A stretch of 64,000 bases of DNA, from assembly GCA_016715365.1 (NCBI GenBank), contig JADKAM010000007.1, positions 1 through 64,000 of the forward strand, given 5' to 3'. This DNA is from Chitinophagaceae bacterium (GTDB lineage: Bacteria > Bacteroidota > Bacteroidia > Chitinophagales > Chitinophagaceae). The position numbers and the translations under genes are program-made. This document shows, in pieces, positions 11,602-19,881 of this stretch. Position 1 is the stretch's first letter, and each line of letters starts with the position of its first letter. Under the pieces are notes generated by a model, which had not been told where the DNA came from, made no database searches, and worked only from the letters and a program-made list of their open reading frames with translations.

Positions 11602-11697
11602 ATGGTAATTATTTCAAATCATAGCATTTTCATCAGTCTGGCCCAGCCAGAAGCTACCTGTATTACTATTACAACAACTACCACTACCACCCGTTAG
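11602..11697 (+). CDS. thrL: Threonine operon leader peptide (31 aa)
   Basis: This short ORF ends 88 nt before thrA. Its last 13 residues are Thr-Cys-Ile-Thr-Ile, seven consecutive Thr, then Arg, followed by TAG. All four Thr codon groups except ACG are used (ACA, ACT, ACC). E. coli ThrL has the same design, a run of Thr and Ile codons that stalls ribosomes when charged Thr-tRNA or Ile-tRNA is scarce. The position between promoter and thrA, and the composition, make attenuation the natural reading. No strong terminator hairpin with a U-run was found by eye at 11698-11785; only weak pairs such as TCCG with CGGA at about 11738-11751 were seen. The mechanism (transcriptional or translational) is therefore open. 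Confidence 0.8.
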   Translation: MVIISNHSIFISLAQPEATCITITTTTTTTR

Positions 11698-11785
11698 GGT
11701 TGTACAATTTCATATAAACTTTGGGCAAACGCTGTTATCCGGTCAACGGAAATCAATCTTATATTAATCAATAATCATACATTAT

Positions 11786-14230
11786 ATGCAGGTATTAAAA
11801 TTTGGGGGGAGTTCAGTTGCAAATGCTGAAAACATTAATAAGGTAGTTGAGATCATTAAAAATAAAAAGGCAGATGTAAAAACCGTTGTTGTTGTTTCTG
11901 CCCTGGGTGGAATAACCGACCTGCTACTCAAAACAGCAGCTTTGGCCGAAGCGAATGACGAATCGTATAAAGCGGTTTTAAAAGAGATTGAAGATAAACA
12001 CCTGGGTACTGTACAGGAACTGATTCCTGTACAACAACAAAGTAGCGTACTAAGCCTGGTAAAAAAGATTTGTAATGCGGCAGAAGATATTTGCAACGGA
12101 ATTTTTTTATTGAGAGAATTATCAGCACGTACCAAAGACAGGATCGTTAGTTATGGGGAATTACTTTCTTCACAAATTATAGCAGCAAAATTAAATGCAG
12201 TTGGTTTACCGGCTGAATGGAAAGATGCCAGAGAAATTATTATGACCGATAGTAATTATGGAATTGCTGCTGTTGATTTTGTAGCTACTGATAAAAAAGC
12301 AGCTGCTTTTTTCAAAGAGTCTGCATCTTCATTGTTTATTATTCCCGGATTTATTGCGGCGGATAAAAATAATGTTACCACTACTTTAGGCCGTGGCGGA
12401 TCGGATTACACTGCAGCAATACTTGCTGCTGCTGTTAATGCAGCTGTACTGGAAATATGGACCGATGTTTCGGGCATGATGACTGCAGACCCAAGACTGG
12501 TAAATAATATCAAACACATTCCCCAAATTTCTTACCAGGAAGCAATGGAGCTTTCGCATTTTGGCGCTAAAGTTATTTACCCGCCAACCATACAGCCGGT
12601 AATGAAAAAGGGAATTCCGGTTTGGATAAAAAATACTTTTGCTCCTGAGGAACCAGGAACGGTTATAAAGAATGAAGCCACAGCAACCGGTACCAGCATC
12701 CAGGGAATATCCAGTATCAACAGTATTGTATTGCTTAGCCTTGAAGGCAGTGGCATGGTGGGTATTCCGGGATTTTCAAAAAGATTGTTTGAAGCATTGG
12801 CGAATGCATCAATCAATGTGATCCTTATTACACAGGGCTCTTCGGAGCATTCTATTTGTGTGGGTGTAGATGAATACGCCAGTGCAAAGGCCAAAGAAGT
12901 TATTGATGCAGCTTTTGCGTATGAGATAGAAACCAATAAAGTGGATCCGATCATTGTCGAAAAAGAATTATCCATTGTTGCCATTGTAGGCGATAATATG
13001 AAGAACCATTCCGGCATCAGCGGTAAAATGTTTTCGGCATTGGGAAGAAACGGTGTGAGCATCCGTGCTATTGCACAGGGTTCTTCAGAAAGGAATATAT
13101 CCGCTGTGATTAGTACTGCTGATGTTAAAAAGGCCATCAATGTGTTGCACGAAGAGTTTTTTGAAACAACTTACAAGCAGGTAAATTTATTTATTGGGGG
13201 CCTGGGAAATGTTGGACAAAAGTTCCTGGATCAGTTACAGCAGCAAAAACAATTTTTACTGGAGAAGCTAAGAATTCAGATAAGAGTGGCTGGAATTGCG
13301 AACAGCAAGAAAATGTATTTTAATGAGGATGGAATTGATATTGCAAACTGGCAAACAGAATTACAAAAAGGAGAAGCAATGAACCTGGCTGATTTTGTAT
13401 CAACCATACAAATTAAGAATCTACGCAATTCAGTTTTTGCTGATATCACTGCCAATGAAGAACTGGCAACTGTTTATGGCGACCTGTTGCAAAAAAGTAT
13501 TTCAGTTGTAGCCTGTAATAAAGTAGCAGCTTCTTCACCTTATCTATATTACAAAAAACTCAAAGACCTGGCCAATGAATTCAACAGCCAGTTTTTATTT
13601 GAAACAAATGTTGGTGCAGGATTACCAATCATAGGTACGCTGAAAGACCTTTTACACAGCGGCGATAAGATCAACCGTATACAGGCTGTGCTTAGTGGTA
13701 CTTTAAATTTTGTTTTTAATAATTATGATGGCACCACAAGTTTTGCATCGGTTGTAAAACAGGCGCAGGATGAAGGTTATACCGAACCTGATCCAAGACT
13801 TGACCTGAGTGGAAAAGATGTAATGCGTAAGATCATGATCTTAGCAAGGGAATCAGGTGAGCAAATGGAGATGGAGGATATCAGCAATAATTCCTTTATG
13901 CCCGAAAGTTGTATGACAGGATCCGTAGAAGATTTTTATGCAGCCATGGAAAAAGAAGAAACGCATTTTAAAAAGATACTGGATGCTGCAAAAGCTGCCG
14001 GTAAAAAATTAAAATTTGTAGCCAGTTATGATAAAGGCAAAGCAGCTGTAGGTTTGCAACAGGTAGATGAGCAGAGCGATTTTTATCATTTGTATGGTAA
14101 GGATAATGTGGTGTTGTTTTATACCGATCGTTATTCCGAGCAGCCATTGGTTGTTAAAGGTGCCGGAGCCGGTGCAGCAGTAACAGCATCTGGTGTTTTT
14201 GCTGATATCATAAGAGCTGCCGCCAATTAA
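11786..14230 (+). CDS. thrA: Bifunctional aspartokinase / homoserine dehydrogenase
   Basis: This 814-residue fused enzyme phosphorylates aspartate and reduces aspartate semialdehyde to homoserine, the first and third steps toward threonine. The kinase domain starts at once with KFGGSSVA and covers about 1-290. Paired ACT domains (about 310-455) are the expected site for threonine feedback. The dehydrogenase begins near 465 with the NAD(P)-binding GGLGNVG, and includes AVLSGTLNFVFN and the GYTEPDPRLDLSGKD motif. Length and order match E. coli ThrA. It is the first structural gene of a thrLABC-ordered operon. The ATG at 11786 fits the family start (MQVLKFGG). Confidence 0.97.
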   Translation: MQVLKFGGSSVANAENINKVVEIIKNKKADVKTVVVVSALGGITDLLLKTAALAEANDESYKAVLKEIEDKHLGTVQELIPVQQQSSVLSLVKKICNAAEDICNGIFLLRELSARTKDRIVSYGELLSSQIIAAKLNAVGLPAEWKDAREIIMTDSNYGIAAVDFVATDKKAAAFFKESASSLFIIPGFIAADKNNVTTTLGRGGSDYTAAILAAAVNAAVLEIWTDVSGMMTADPRLVNNIKHIPQISYQEAMELSHFGAKVIYPPTIQPVMKKGIPVWIKNTFAPEEPGTVIKNEATATGTSIQGISSINSIVLLSLEGSGMVGIPGFSKRLFEALANASINVILITQGSSEHSICVGVDEYASAKAKEVIDAAFAYEIETNKVDPIIVEKELSIVAIVGDNMKNHSGISGKMFSALGRNGVSIRAIAQGSSERNISAVISTADVKKAINVLHEEFFETTYKQVNLFIGGLGNVGQKFLDQLQQQKQFLLEKLRIQIRVAGIANSKKMYFNEDGIDIANWQTELQKGEAMNLADFVSTIQIKNLRNSVFADITANEELATVYGDLLQKSISVVACNKVAASSPYLYYKKLKDLANEFNSQFLFETNVGAGLPIIGTLKDLLHSGDKINRIQAVLSGTLNFVFNNYDGTTSFASVVKQAQDEGYTEPDPRLDLSGKDVMRKIMILARESGEQMEMEDISNNSFMPESCMTGSVEDFYAAMEKEETHFKKILDAAKAAGKKLKFVASYDKGKAAVGLQQVDEQSDFYHLYGKDNVVLFYTDRYSEQPLVVKGAGAGAAVTASGVFADIIRAAAN

Positions 14231-14231
14231 T

Positions 14232-14321
14232 GCTGTCAGCTTGCATGCCCCGATTCATTTCGGGAAACTTGTCGAAGGCGGTCTTACCGGAGTGCCGGGT
14301 TCGAAAAGCTCACCCTGACAG
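14232..14321. repeat. Imperfect intergenic inverted repeat between thrA and thrB
   Basis: Outer arms CTGTCAG (14233-14239) and CTGACAG (14315-14321) enclose CCCGA/TCGGG (14248-14264) and the word ACTTGTCGAAGGC. The same words form a much better-preserved hairpin at 36081-36163, so this looks like a degraded member of that family. It sits inside the thr operon. Confidence 0.65.
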
Positions 14322-14345
14322 TCTTTTTAATAATAACTTTTCATC

Positions 14346-15272
14346 ATGAAAAAAATAAAAATAGCAGTTCCCGCAACCGTAGCAAACCTGGTTTGTGGAT
14401 TTGATGTATTGGGGATGGCGTTAAACGACCCTTATGATACCATGGAACTTGAACTGATAGACGAACCTGTCATCAACATTAAACATACAGATGATTATGG
14501 TTTGCCCGAAGCTGCCGAACAAAATGTTGCGGGTGTTGCACTACAGGCATTGATTGAAGATTTCGGAAATAATATTGGCTTTAATGTAACCGTACACAAA
14601 AATATTAAACCCGGCAGCGGTCTTGGTTCAAGTGCGGCAGGTTCTGCAGGGGCCGTTGTTGCTGCCAATCATTTACTTAATGAACATTTTTCAAAAGAAG
14701 ATTTAGTAAGGTTCGCCATGAATGGAGAGAAACTTGCAACGGGTGTTAAACATGCCGATAATGTGGCACCATGCATTTATGGTGGCATAACATTAGTACG
14801 TTCTGTTTTTCCTTTGGATATAATTTCTTTGGCAGCACCTGATTTATTTGTAACAGTTGTGCATCCGCAGATAGAAGTGAAGACTGCAGATGCCCGCCAG
14901 ATTTTACGTAAAGAAGTACAACTGAAAGATGCCATCAAACAATGGGGCAATATTGCCGGGTTGGTTGCGGGTATTTTAAAAAATGATATTCCACTGATTG
15001 GCCGCTCGTTGGAAGATGTGATCATAGAACCTATCAGAAGTATTTTAATTCCGGGTTTTGGCGTGGTAAAACAAATGTGTAAAGAAGCCGGCGCTTTAGG
15101 TGGCGGTATCTCCGGCTCCGGTCCATCTATTTTTATGCTTGGCGAAAATGAAGCAATTGCCAAACAGGTTGAACAGGTAATGACAAATGTGTATTCCGCC
15201 ATGGGCATCGATTTTAAAACCTATGTTACAACCATCAATCCGCAAGGGGTAAAAATTTTAAGCAGCGAATAA
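14346..15272 (+). CDS. thrB: Homoserine kinase
   Basis: This 308-residue GHMP-family kinase phosphorylates homoserine to O-phosphohomoserine. The ATP-binding loop is PGSGLGSSAAGSAGA near residues 90-104. The substrate-side start KIAVPATVANLVCGFDVLG and the C-terminal GGGISGSGPSIF glycine-rich motif are both present. Length is normal. It follows thrA after a 115-bp spacer holding a repeat and precedes thrC by 8 bp, so thrB and thrC are tightly coupled. Confidence 0.97.
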   Translation: MKKIKIAVPATVANLVCGFDVLGMALNDPYDTMELELIDEPVINIKHTDDYGLPEAAEQNVAGVALQALIEDFGNNIGFNVTVHKNIKPGSGLGSSAAGSAGAVVAANHLLNEHFSKEDLVRFAMNGEKLATGVKHADNVAPCIYGGITLVRSVFPLDIISLAAPDLFVTVVHPQIEVKTADARQILRKEVQLKDAIKQWGNIAGLVAGILKNDIPLIGRSLEDVIIEPIRSILIPGFGVVKQMCKEAGALGGGISGSGPSIFMLGENEAIAKQVEQVMTNVYSAMGIDFKTYVTTINPQGVKILSSE

Positions 15273-15280
15273 AAGAAGAA

Positions 15281-16597
15281 ATGAAATATTACAGTTTAAA
15301 TAAACAATCGCCTGTTGTAGATTTTGCAGCAGCAACAATACTTGGACAGGCGCCGGACAAAGGATTATATTTTCCAGAAAACATTCCGCAGGTAAGTAAA
15401 GAACTGATCATTAATATCGAAAGCTATTCCAATGAAGCCATTGCACTGGAAGTTATTGCTCCATACATTGGAGATGCTATTCCAAAAGACGTGTTGGAAA
15501 AGATAGTGAGCGAAACAGTCAATTTTGAAATCCCGTTGGTAAAAATTACGGATGATATTTTTTCACTGGAATTATTTCATGGCCCTACTTTGGCATTTAA
15601 AGATATCGGTGCAAGATTCATGAGCCGCTGCCTGGGTTATTTTGCTACCCATTCGGCTTCGCTCAGGGATAGTAAAGAAAAAGTAGTGGTACTTGTTGCA
15701 ACATCCGGCGATACAGGCGGTGCGGTTGCCAATGGTTTTTATGATGTGGAAGGAGTGGAGGTTGTTATTCTCTATCCTTCCGGCAAAGTAAGTTCGGTGC
15801 AGGAAAAACAATTAACTACTTTAGGTAAAAATATTCATGCGCTGGAAGTTGACGGTACTTTTGATGAATGCCAGCAAATGGTAAAAGCTGTTTTTGCTGA
15901 TGTGGAATTGAATCAGAAAATAAAACTTACTTCCGCCAATTCCATCAATGTGGCCCGCTGGTTGCCGCAACAGTTCTATTATTTTTATTTGTGGAAACAA
16001 TGGAAAGAAAAAGACAATCCACCGGTTGTAACAGTGCCCAGCGGTAATTTCGGGAACATCTGTGCCGGTTTATTAGCTCAACAATCAGGTTTACCCATTA
16101 AATATTTTATTGCAGCATGTAATGCAAATGATACCGTACCTGATTTTTTAAGAACAGGTAATTATCTATCTAAAAAAGCAGTGCCCACTATTTCCAATGC
16201 CATGGATGTTGGCGACCCCAGTAATTTTATCCGCATCATGGAAATCTTTCATCAGCAAATTGACGGATTAAAGAAAACACTGAACGGTTATACCATTTCA
16301 GATGATGAAACAAAAGCAACATTAGTTTCTGTTTTTAAAGAACATAATTATCTGCTTGATCCTCATGGAGCGGTTGCTTACACTGCTTTGCAGCAATACC
16401 AGGCCCAAAATCCAGATACGAAAGGAGTAATTCTTGAAACAGCGCATCCCGTAAAATTTTATGATGTAATTGAACCTTTGATAAATCAAACTGTACCAGT
16501 GCCGGAAACTGTTGCAAACCAAATAAAGAAAGAAAAAGTAAGTACAAAGATCAGTGCCAATACAAATGAACTAAAAGAATTTTTATTGCGGCAATAA
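15281..16597 (+). CDS. thrC: Threonine synthase
   Basis: This 438-residue PLP enzyme converts O-phosphohomoserine to threonine. The PLP lysine is K107 in GPTLAFKDIG. The phosphate-binding loops ATSGDTGGA and VPSGNFGN follow, and the Y-shaped N-terminal segment MKYYSLN is typical of the family. It is the last gene of the operon and meets the minus-strand ribosomal protein operon tail to tail across a shared hairpin. Confidence 0.97.
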   Translation: MKYYSLNKQSPVVDFAAATILGQAPDKGLYFPENIPQVSKELIINIESYSNEAIALEVIAPYIGDAIPKDVLEKIVSETVNFEIPLVKITDDIFSLELFHGPTLAFKDIGARFMSRCLGYFATHSASLRDSKEKVVVLVATSGDTGGAVANGFYDVEGVEVVILYPSGKVSSVQEKQLTTLGKNIHALEVDGTFDECQQMVKAVFADVELNQKIKLTSANSINVARWLPQQFYYFYLWKQWKEKDNPPVVTVPSGNFGNICAGLLAQQSGLPIKYFIAACNANDTVPDFLRTGNYLSKKAVPTISNAMDVGDPSNFIRIMEIFHQQIDGLKKTLNGYTISDDETKATLVSVFKEHNYLLDPHGAVAYTALQQYQAQNPDTKGVILETAHPVKFYDVIEPLINQTVPVPETVANQIKKEKVSTKISANTNELKEFLLRQ

Positions 16598-16601
16598 AAA
16601 A

Positions 16602-16625
16602 GGCCCACGAAAAAATCGGGGGCCC
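16602..16625 (-). terminator. Intrinsic terminator of rplI, probably also ending thrC
   Basis: GGCCC (16602-16606) pairs with GGGCC (16620-16624), with inner CGA/TCG pairs and one mismatch. On the minus strand the stem is followed by a T6 run, so it suits the rpsF-rpsR-rplI transcript best. Confidence 0.75.
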
Positions 16626-16648
16626 TCATATAAATTCGTAATTATGAA

Positions 16649-17095
16649 TTACTCAGCAATTACTTCAAATTCAACTTCAGTTTCGTTTCCGTTACCAAAA
16701 TCAATACTTGCTTTAAAAGTACCTAATTCTTTTACTTCGTCGATGATTGTGATACGACGGCGATCGATCTCGTAGCCCTTTTGCTCTTTAATTGCACGTG
16801 CAATCTGAACAGAAGTTACGCTACCAAAAATCTTACCGCTTGTACCCGTTTTAGCACCAATCTTTAAAGCACCATCTTTTAAAACAGCAATTACACTGTT
16901 CAATTCAGCCAGTAATTTGGCTTCTTTTTTAACCTGTTGCTTTTTCTTTTCTTCCATCATTTTCATGTTGGAAGGACTGGCTTCAATGGCCAATTTACTT
17001 GGGATCAAAAAATTTCTGCCGTAACCGTTCTTAACTGTTACCAGTTCATTAACGCCGCCTAAATTATTTACATCCTGTATTAATATTACCTGCAT
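16649..17095 (-). CDS. rplI: 50S ribosomal protein L9
   Basis: At 148 residues from MQVILIQDV, this matches normal L9 length. The N-terminal domain contains LGGVNELVTVKNGYGRNFLIP, the L9 signature, followed by a long lysine-rich connecting helix (about 45-75) and the C-terminal domain with the IDRRRI segment. An upstream in-frame ATG at 17116 would add MGKNANK, which is not a family feature, so the inner ATG is preferred. L9 binds 23S rRNA near L1 and affects frame maintenance. It is the last gene of rpsF-rpsR-rplI. Confidence 0.96.
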   Translation of the reverse strand: MQVILIQDVNNLGGVNELVTVKNGYGRNFLIPSKLAIEASPSNMKMMEEKKKQQVKKEAKLLAELNSVIAVLKDGALKIGAKTGTSGKIFGSVTSVQIARAIKEQKGYEIDRRRITIIDEVKELGTFKASIDFGNGNETEVEFEVIAE

Positions 17096-17114
17096 TTTAT
17101 TTGCATTTTTACCC

Positions 17115-17160
17115 AACCACGTTTTAACGCAGCTTTCCCTATTTAAAGGTTAGGGTGGTT
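17115..17160. promoter_or_regulatory. Nested hairpin between rpsR and rplI
   Basis: AACCAC (17115-17120) can pair with GTGGTT (17155-17160) and CCCTA (17137-17141) with TAGGG (17151-17155). The two stems overlap at one base, so they may be alternatives. It fills the spacer between the two genes and may influence rplI translation or mRNA processing; this is inference. Confidence 0.4.
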
Positions 17161-17169
17161 AAGAAAATT

Positions 17170-17433
17170 TTATTTCAATAGATCAGTAACGTACGGTAAA
17201 ATAGCCATTTGACGGGCCTTTTTAACTGCATCACCCACTTTACGCTGAAACTTCAAAGAGTTTCCGGTAATACGGCGTGGCAATAATTTACCCTGTTCGT
17301 TAATGAATTTCTTCAAAAATTCCCCGTCTTTGTAATCAATATAATGGATACCCATTTTCTTGAAACGGCAGTATTTCTTCGGACGCTTCTCCTGCTTAAT
17401 GGCAGTAAGATATTTTATTTCATTTTTTGCCAT
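17170..17433 (-). CDS. rpsR: 30S ribosomal protein S18
   Basis: This 87-residue protein has the S18 core: [16 protein letters not shown], then the conserved [19 protein letters not shown] segment and a basic C-terminal helix. S18 binds S6 and 16S rRNA in the platform. The gene starts 3 bp after rpsF ends, consistent with translational coupling of these two partners. Confidence 0.97.
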   Translation of the reverse strand: MAKNEIKYLTAIKQEKRPKKYCRFKKMGIHYIDYKDGEFLKKFINEQGKLLPRRITGNSLKFQRKVGDAVKKARQMAILPYVTDLLK

Positions 17434-17436
17434 GAG

Positions 17437-17790
17437 TTAAGCGGGGGTTTTTTCGTTAGTAAATTTGCCGCCACTTCTCTTTTTCGCATTGTAATCGACG
17501 GCGTACTTGTCGAGTGCAGTGTACATGTGACGCATCTGTGATTCGTCACGTAAAAGTTGAATTTTCAACTTTTCATTGAAGCTGGTTGGCGCTTTGTACT
17601 CCATTACCCAATAAAGACCGGTGGTCTTTTTGTCAATGGGGTAGGCCAGTGATTTTAGTCCCCAAGGGTTGCTGTGCAAAACCTCACCTCCGTTTTCTGT
17701 AACGAGGTCGGCGTATTTTTTCTGAGCGGCTTTAAACTCCTCTTCAGAAAGCACAGGGGTAAAAATCACCATCAATTCGTAGTTGTTCAT
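17437..17790 (-). CDS. rpsF: 30S ribosomal protein S6
   Basis: This 117-residue protein begins MNNYELMVIFTPVLSEEE, the ferredoxin-like S6 start, and carries the AYPIDKKTTGLYWVMEY central strand region. The tail (NAKKRSGGKFTNEKTPA) is basic. S6 dimerises with S18 on 16S rRNA. It is the first gene of rpsF-rpsR-rplI, with a promoter box about 60 nt upstream. Confidence 0.97.
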   Translation of the reverse strand: MNNYELMVIFTPVLSEEEFKAAQKKYADLVTENGGEVLHSNPWGLKSLAYPIDKKTTGLYWVMEYKAPTSFNEKLKIQLLRDESQMRHMYTALDKYAVDYNAKKRSGGKFTNEKTPA

Positions 17791-17848
17791 TTCCCTGATT
17801 GATTTTGTTTTAAAAAATGTTGTTAATCCGTTTTTTCTTAACGGGCAG

Positions 17849-17856
17849 CAAAGGTA
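17849..17856 (-). promoter_or_regulatory. -7 box TACCTTTG upstream of rpsF
   Basis: The minus strand reads TACCTTTG, an exact TAnnTTTG match, about 60 nt before the rpsF start. No clear -33 TTTG was found at the usual distance; the nearest (minus-strand TTTG at 17882-17885) is 25 nt away. Confidence 0.6.
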
Positions 17857-18038
17857 GGGGTTTTAGCCTGTTTTCGGGCATCAAATGGAGATTATTTTAG
17901 CCAATTACGGTTTTTGCAGGATACCGGCTTTAGTTTTCCATAGCATCAGCGTGGCGTCGCAATCACTTTATCAGTTGTACTACTATCGGGCTTTACCCAT
18001 TTTATATATTATTCCCTTGTAATCAATACATTAGATAC

Positions 18039-19766
18039 TTATTTAGTCTTTAACCTGTAAACCGGGTACCGGTTATGTCCCGGCTCGTAATATGGAGAAT
18101 TTTTGTAAATAAAGTCCAGTTGGGCCGATCCATTGGCGGCAAATTTTTCATCTGCTTTCTTCTTTTCCGCCAGTTTGGCCTTTAAAACGGGGTTGTTTTT
18201 TAAAACTTCAGCCGCCAGGTCATCCCATCGGTAATCGCTGTAACCCTCTTTTTGCTGTAAAATGCCGTCAAAGAAGTTCCAGGCAAAAAAGCTGTCGTCG
18301 CCGGTTGGTTCCAGCATTTCAACCAAATAGCGATTGGCAGGTTGGTTCAACCAGATAATATAATCTCCTTTTAAAAATCTTATTTTCTGGTTCAACGCCG
18401 AAACTTTTACTCCCGAATTTTTATGGTGCTTTTCATAAGGCCTGGGCGATGATTTGTAATCATCAATATGGTAGGCTTCCACATCAATCAATGTATCATT
18501 TTTAAATTGCTGCATCTGTACATTATTCAGTTTAAGCAGATCAATTACACCATACCACCCCTGTGGAATTATATAAGCTGCCGGTGCATCAACAAAATTA
18601 GAAGCATTAAATACATTGAAAAACCTTACCTGCTTTGTAAATGGTTTGCTTCGGTCATAATACATTCTGTTTAATCCGGTAGCATCACTTGGTTTAAAAC
18701 CCTGTTCGTATCCTTTAAAAGTAATAAAAGAGAATTTGGTTGTATCAACAGTCCATTTAAAAGGAAAAGATATTGCAGTTGCAACTGCAGCCCTTGCTTT
18801 TTTACGTTCTGCAATTAAAGCTGTTGCATTCAAAGATGCTTTTTCAATTACGGTAAACGAGAGTGCATAGGTAGAAAGCACCCTGTCTTTATAAGGTTTC
18901 AGCATATGCGTTTCGGGTACAAAGCCAATGGTTTGAAACAAGGCAGCATAACCAGATGAGTAGCGTGGTGGATCGTAAAACATTTCCATTCCTTTATCCG
19001 GAGTTTCAGTTTCAAAATTTACATAAGGTGTCATGTCCCAATTCTTTTCCGTCATGCCTTTGTACAGCTGCGGCTCAAAATTATTTTTTAACCATCCTCC
19101 CAAACCGGCACCCAGTTTATCGTATTGCGTGGTAAGCAATGTCATGGTATGCTGATAATCGGCTCCATCACTAACATGGTTGTCAATTAAAATATCAGGA
19201 TCTAGCAAATGAAAGATTTGGGCAAACGCCTTTGCTTCCCTGCTGTCGTTTTTTGTAAAGTCGCGGTTAAGATCAAGGTTTTGACTGTTGCCTCTAAACC
19301 CATATTCAAGCGGCCCGTTTTGGTTGGCTCTTGAGTTTGAATTTCGATTTAAACATCCACCAATATTATACACAGGGATAAAAGCCACAGCCACATTATC
19401 GGGCAGTTTTATTTTATTGTTTACAATATCCCTTACCAGCATCATACTGGCATCAATACCATCCGGCTCGCCGGGGTGAATACCGTTGTTGATGAGTATT
19501 ACAGCCTTGTTTTGTTTATGCCATTGTGCGGCATCAAATTTACTATCATTACTAACCAAAACCAGGTGCAACGGATAGCCGGCATCACTCATACCCATTT
19601 CTTTTACCAATATTTTGGTTGAAATTTTATCGAGATTTTTATACCAGTCAATGGCTTCAAAATAGGTAGCACTTTCTAAACCATTGGTTTTTTCAAAACG
19701 GCATTGCTGTGCATGGGCGGAGTAAAAAAGAGAAATAAGGATTGAAAGAAGAGTGAGTTTTCTCAT
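18039..19766 (-). CDS. Secreted M14 family zinc carboxypeptidase
   Basis: This 575-residue protein has a signal peptide (MRKLTLLSILISLFYSAHAQ). Zinc ligands are H97 and E100 in NNGIHPGEPDG and H197 in IDNHVSDGADYQH. Substrate-binding Asn-Arg lies in LDLNRDF (N167-R168). The PETHML motif near 290 probably holds the catalytic Glu. The domain covers about 30-310; the C-terminal 260 residues are a conserved-looking extension without a recognised domain. M14 enzymes remove C-terminal residues or cut cell-wall peptides; the exact substrate is not evident. No T9SS tail was seen. It lies downstream of the endonuclease on the same strand but past that gene's terminator. Confidence 0.9.
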   Translation of the reverse strand: MRKLTLLSILISLFYSAHAQQCRFEKTNGLESATYFEAIDWYKNLDKISTKILVKEMGMSDAGYPLHLVLVSNDSKFDAAQWHKQNKAVILINNGIHPGEPDGIDASMMLVRDIVNNKIKLPDNVAVAFIPVYNIGGCLNRNSNSRANQNGPLEYGFRGNSQNLDLNRDFTKNDSREAKAFAQIFHLLDPDILIDNHVSDGADYQHTMTLLTTQYDKLGAGLGGWLKNNFEPQLYKGMTEKNWDMTPYVNFETETPDKGMEMFYDPPRYSSGYAALFQTIGFVPETHMLKPYKDRVLSTYALSFTVIEKASLNATALIAERKKARAAVATAISFPFKWTVDTTKFSFITFKGYEQGFKPSDATGLNRMYYDRSKPFTKQVRFFNVFNASNFVDAPAAYIIPQGWYGVIDLLKLNNVQMQQFKNDTLIDVEAYHIDDYKSSPRPYEKHHKNSGVKVSALNQKIRFLKGDYIIWLNQPANRYLVEMLEPTGDDSFFAWNFFDGILQQKEGYSDYRWDDLAAEVLKNNPVLKAKLAEKKKADEKFAANGSAQLDFIYKNSPYYEPGHNRYPVYRLKTK

Positions 19767-19825
19767 GCAATTAAATTTTTGTCAAGCTACAATAATTTTA
19801 AAACAATAAAATACCGGCTATAAAA

Positions 19826-19856
19826 AACCGGACTGCAAATAATTTTCAGTCCGGTT
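19826..19856 (-). terminator. Intrinsic terminator of the endonuclease I gene
   Basis: AACCGGACTG (19826-19835) pairs perfectly with CAGTCCGGTT (19847-19856). On the minus strand a TTTTTTATA tract follows. It lies 26 nt past the endonuclease stop. Confidence 0.88.
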
Positions 19857-19881
19857 CAACAAACGAGGAACAACTTGTAAA

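Noticed and set aside
11698..11785. Intrinsic terminator between the leader peptide and thrA
   Set aside because: Searched by eye. Only 4-5 bp stems without a U-run were found, so none is reported as a feature.
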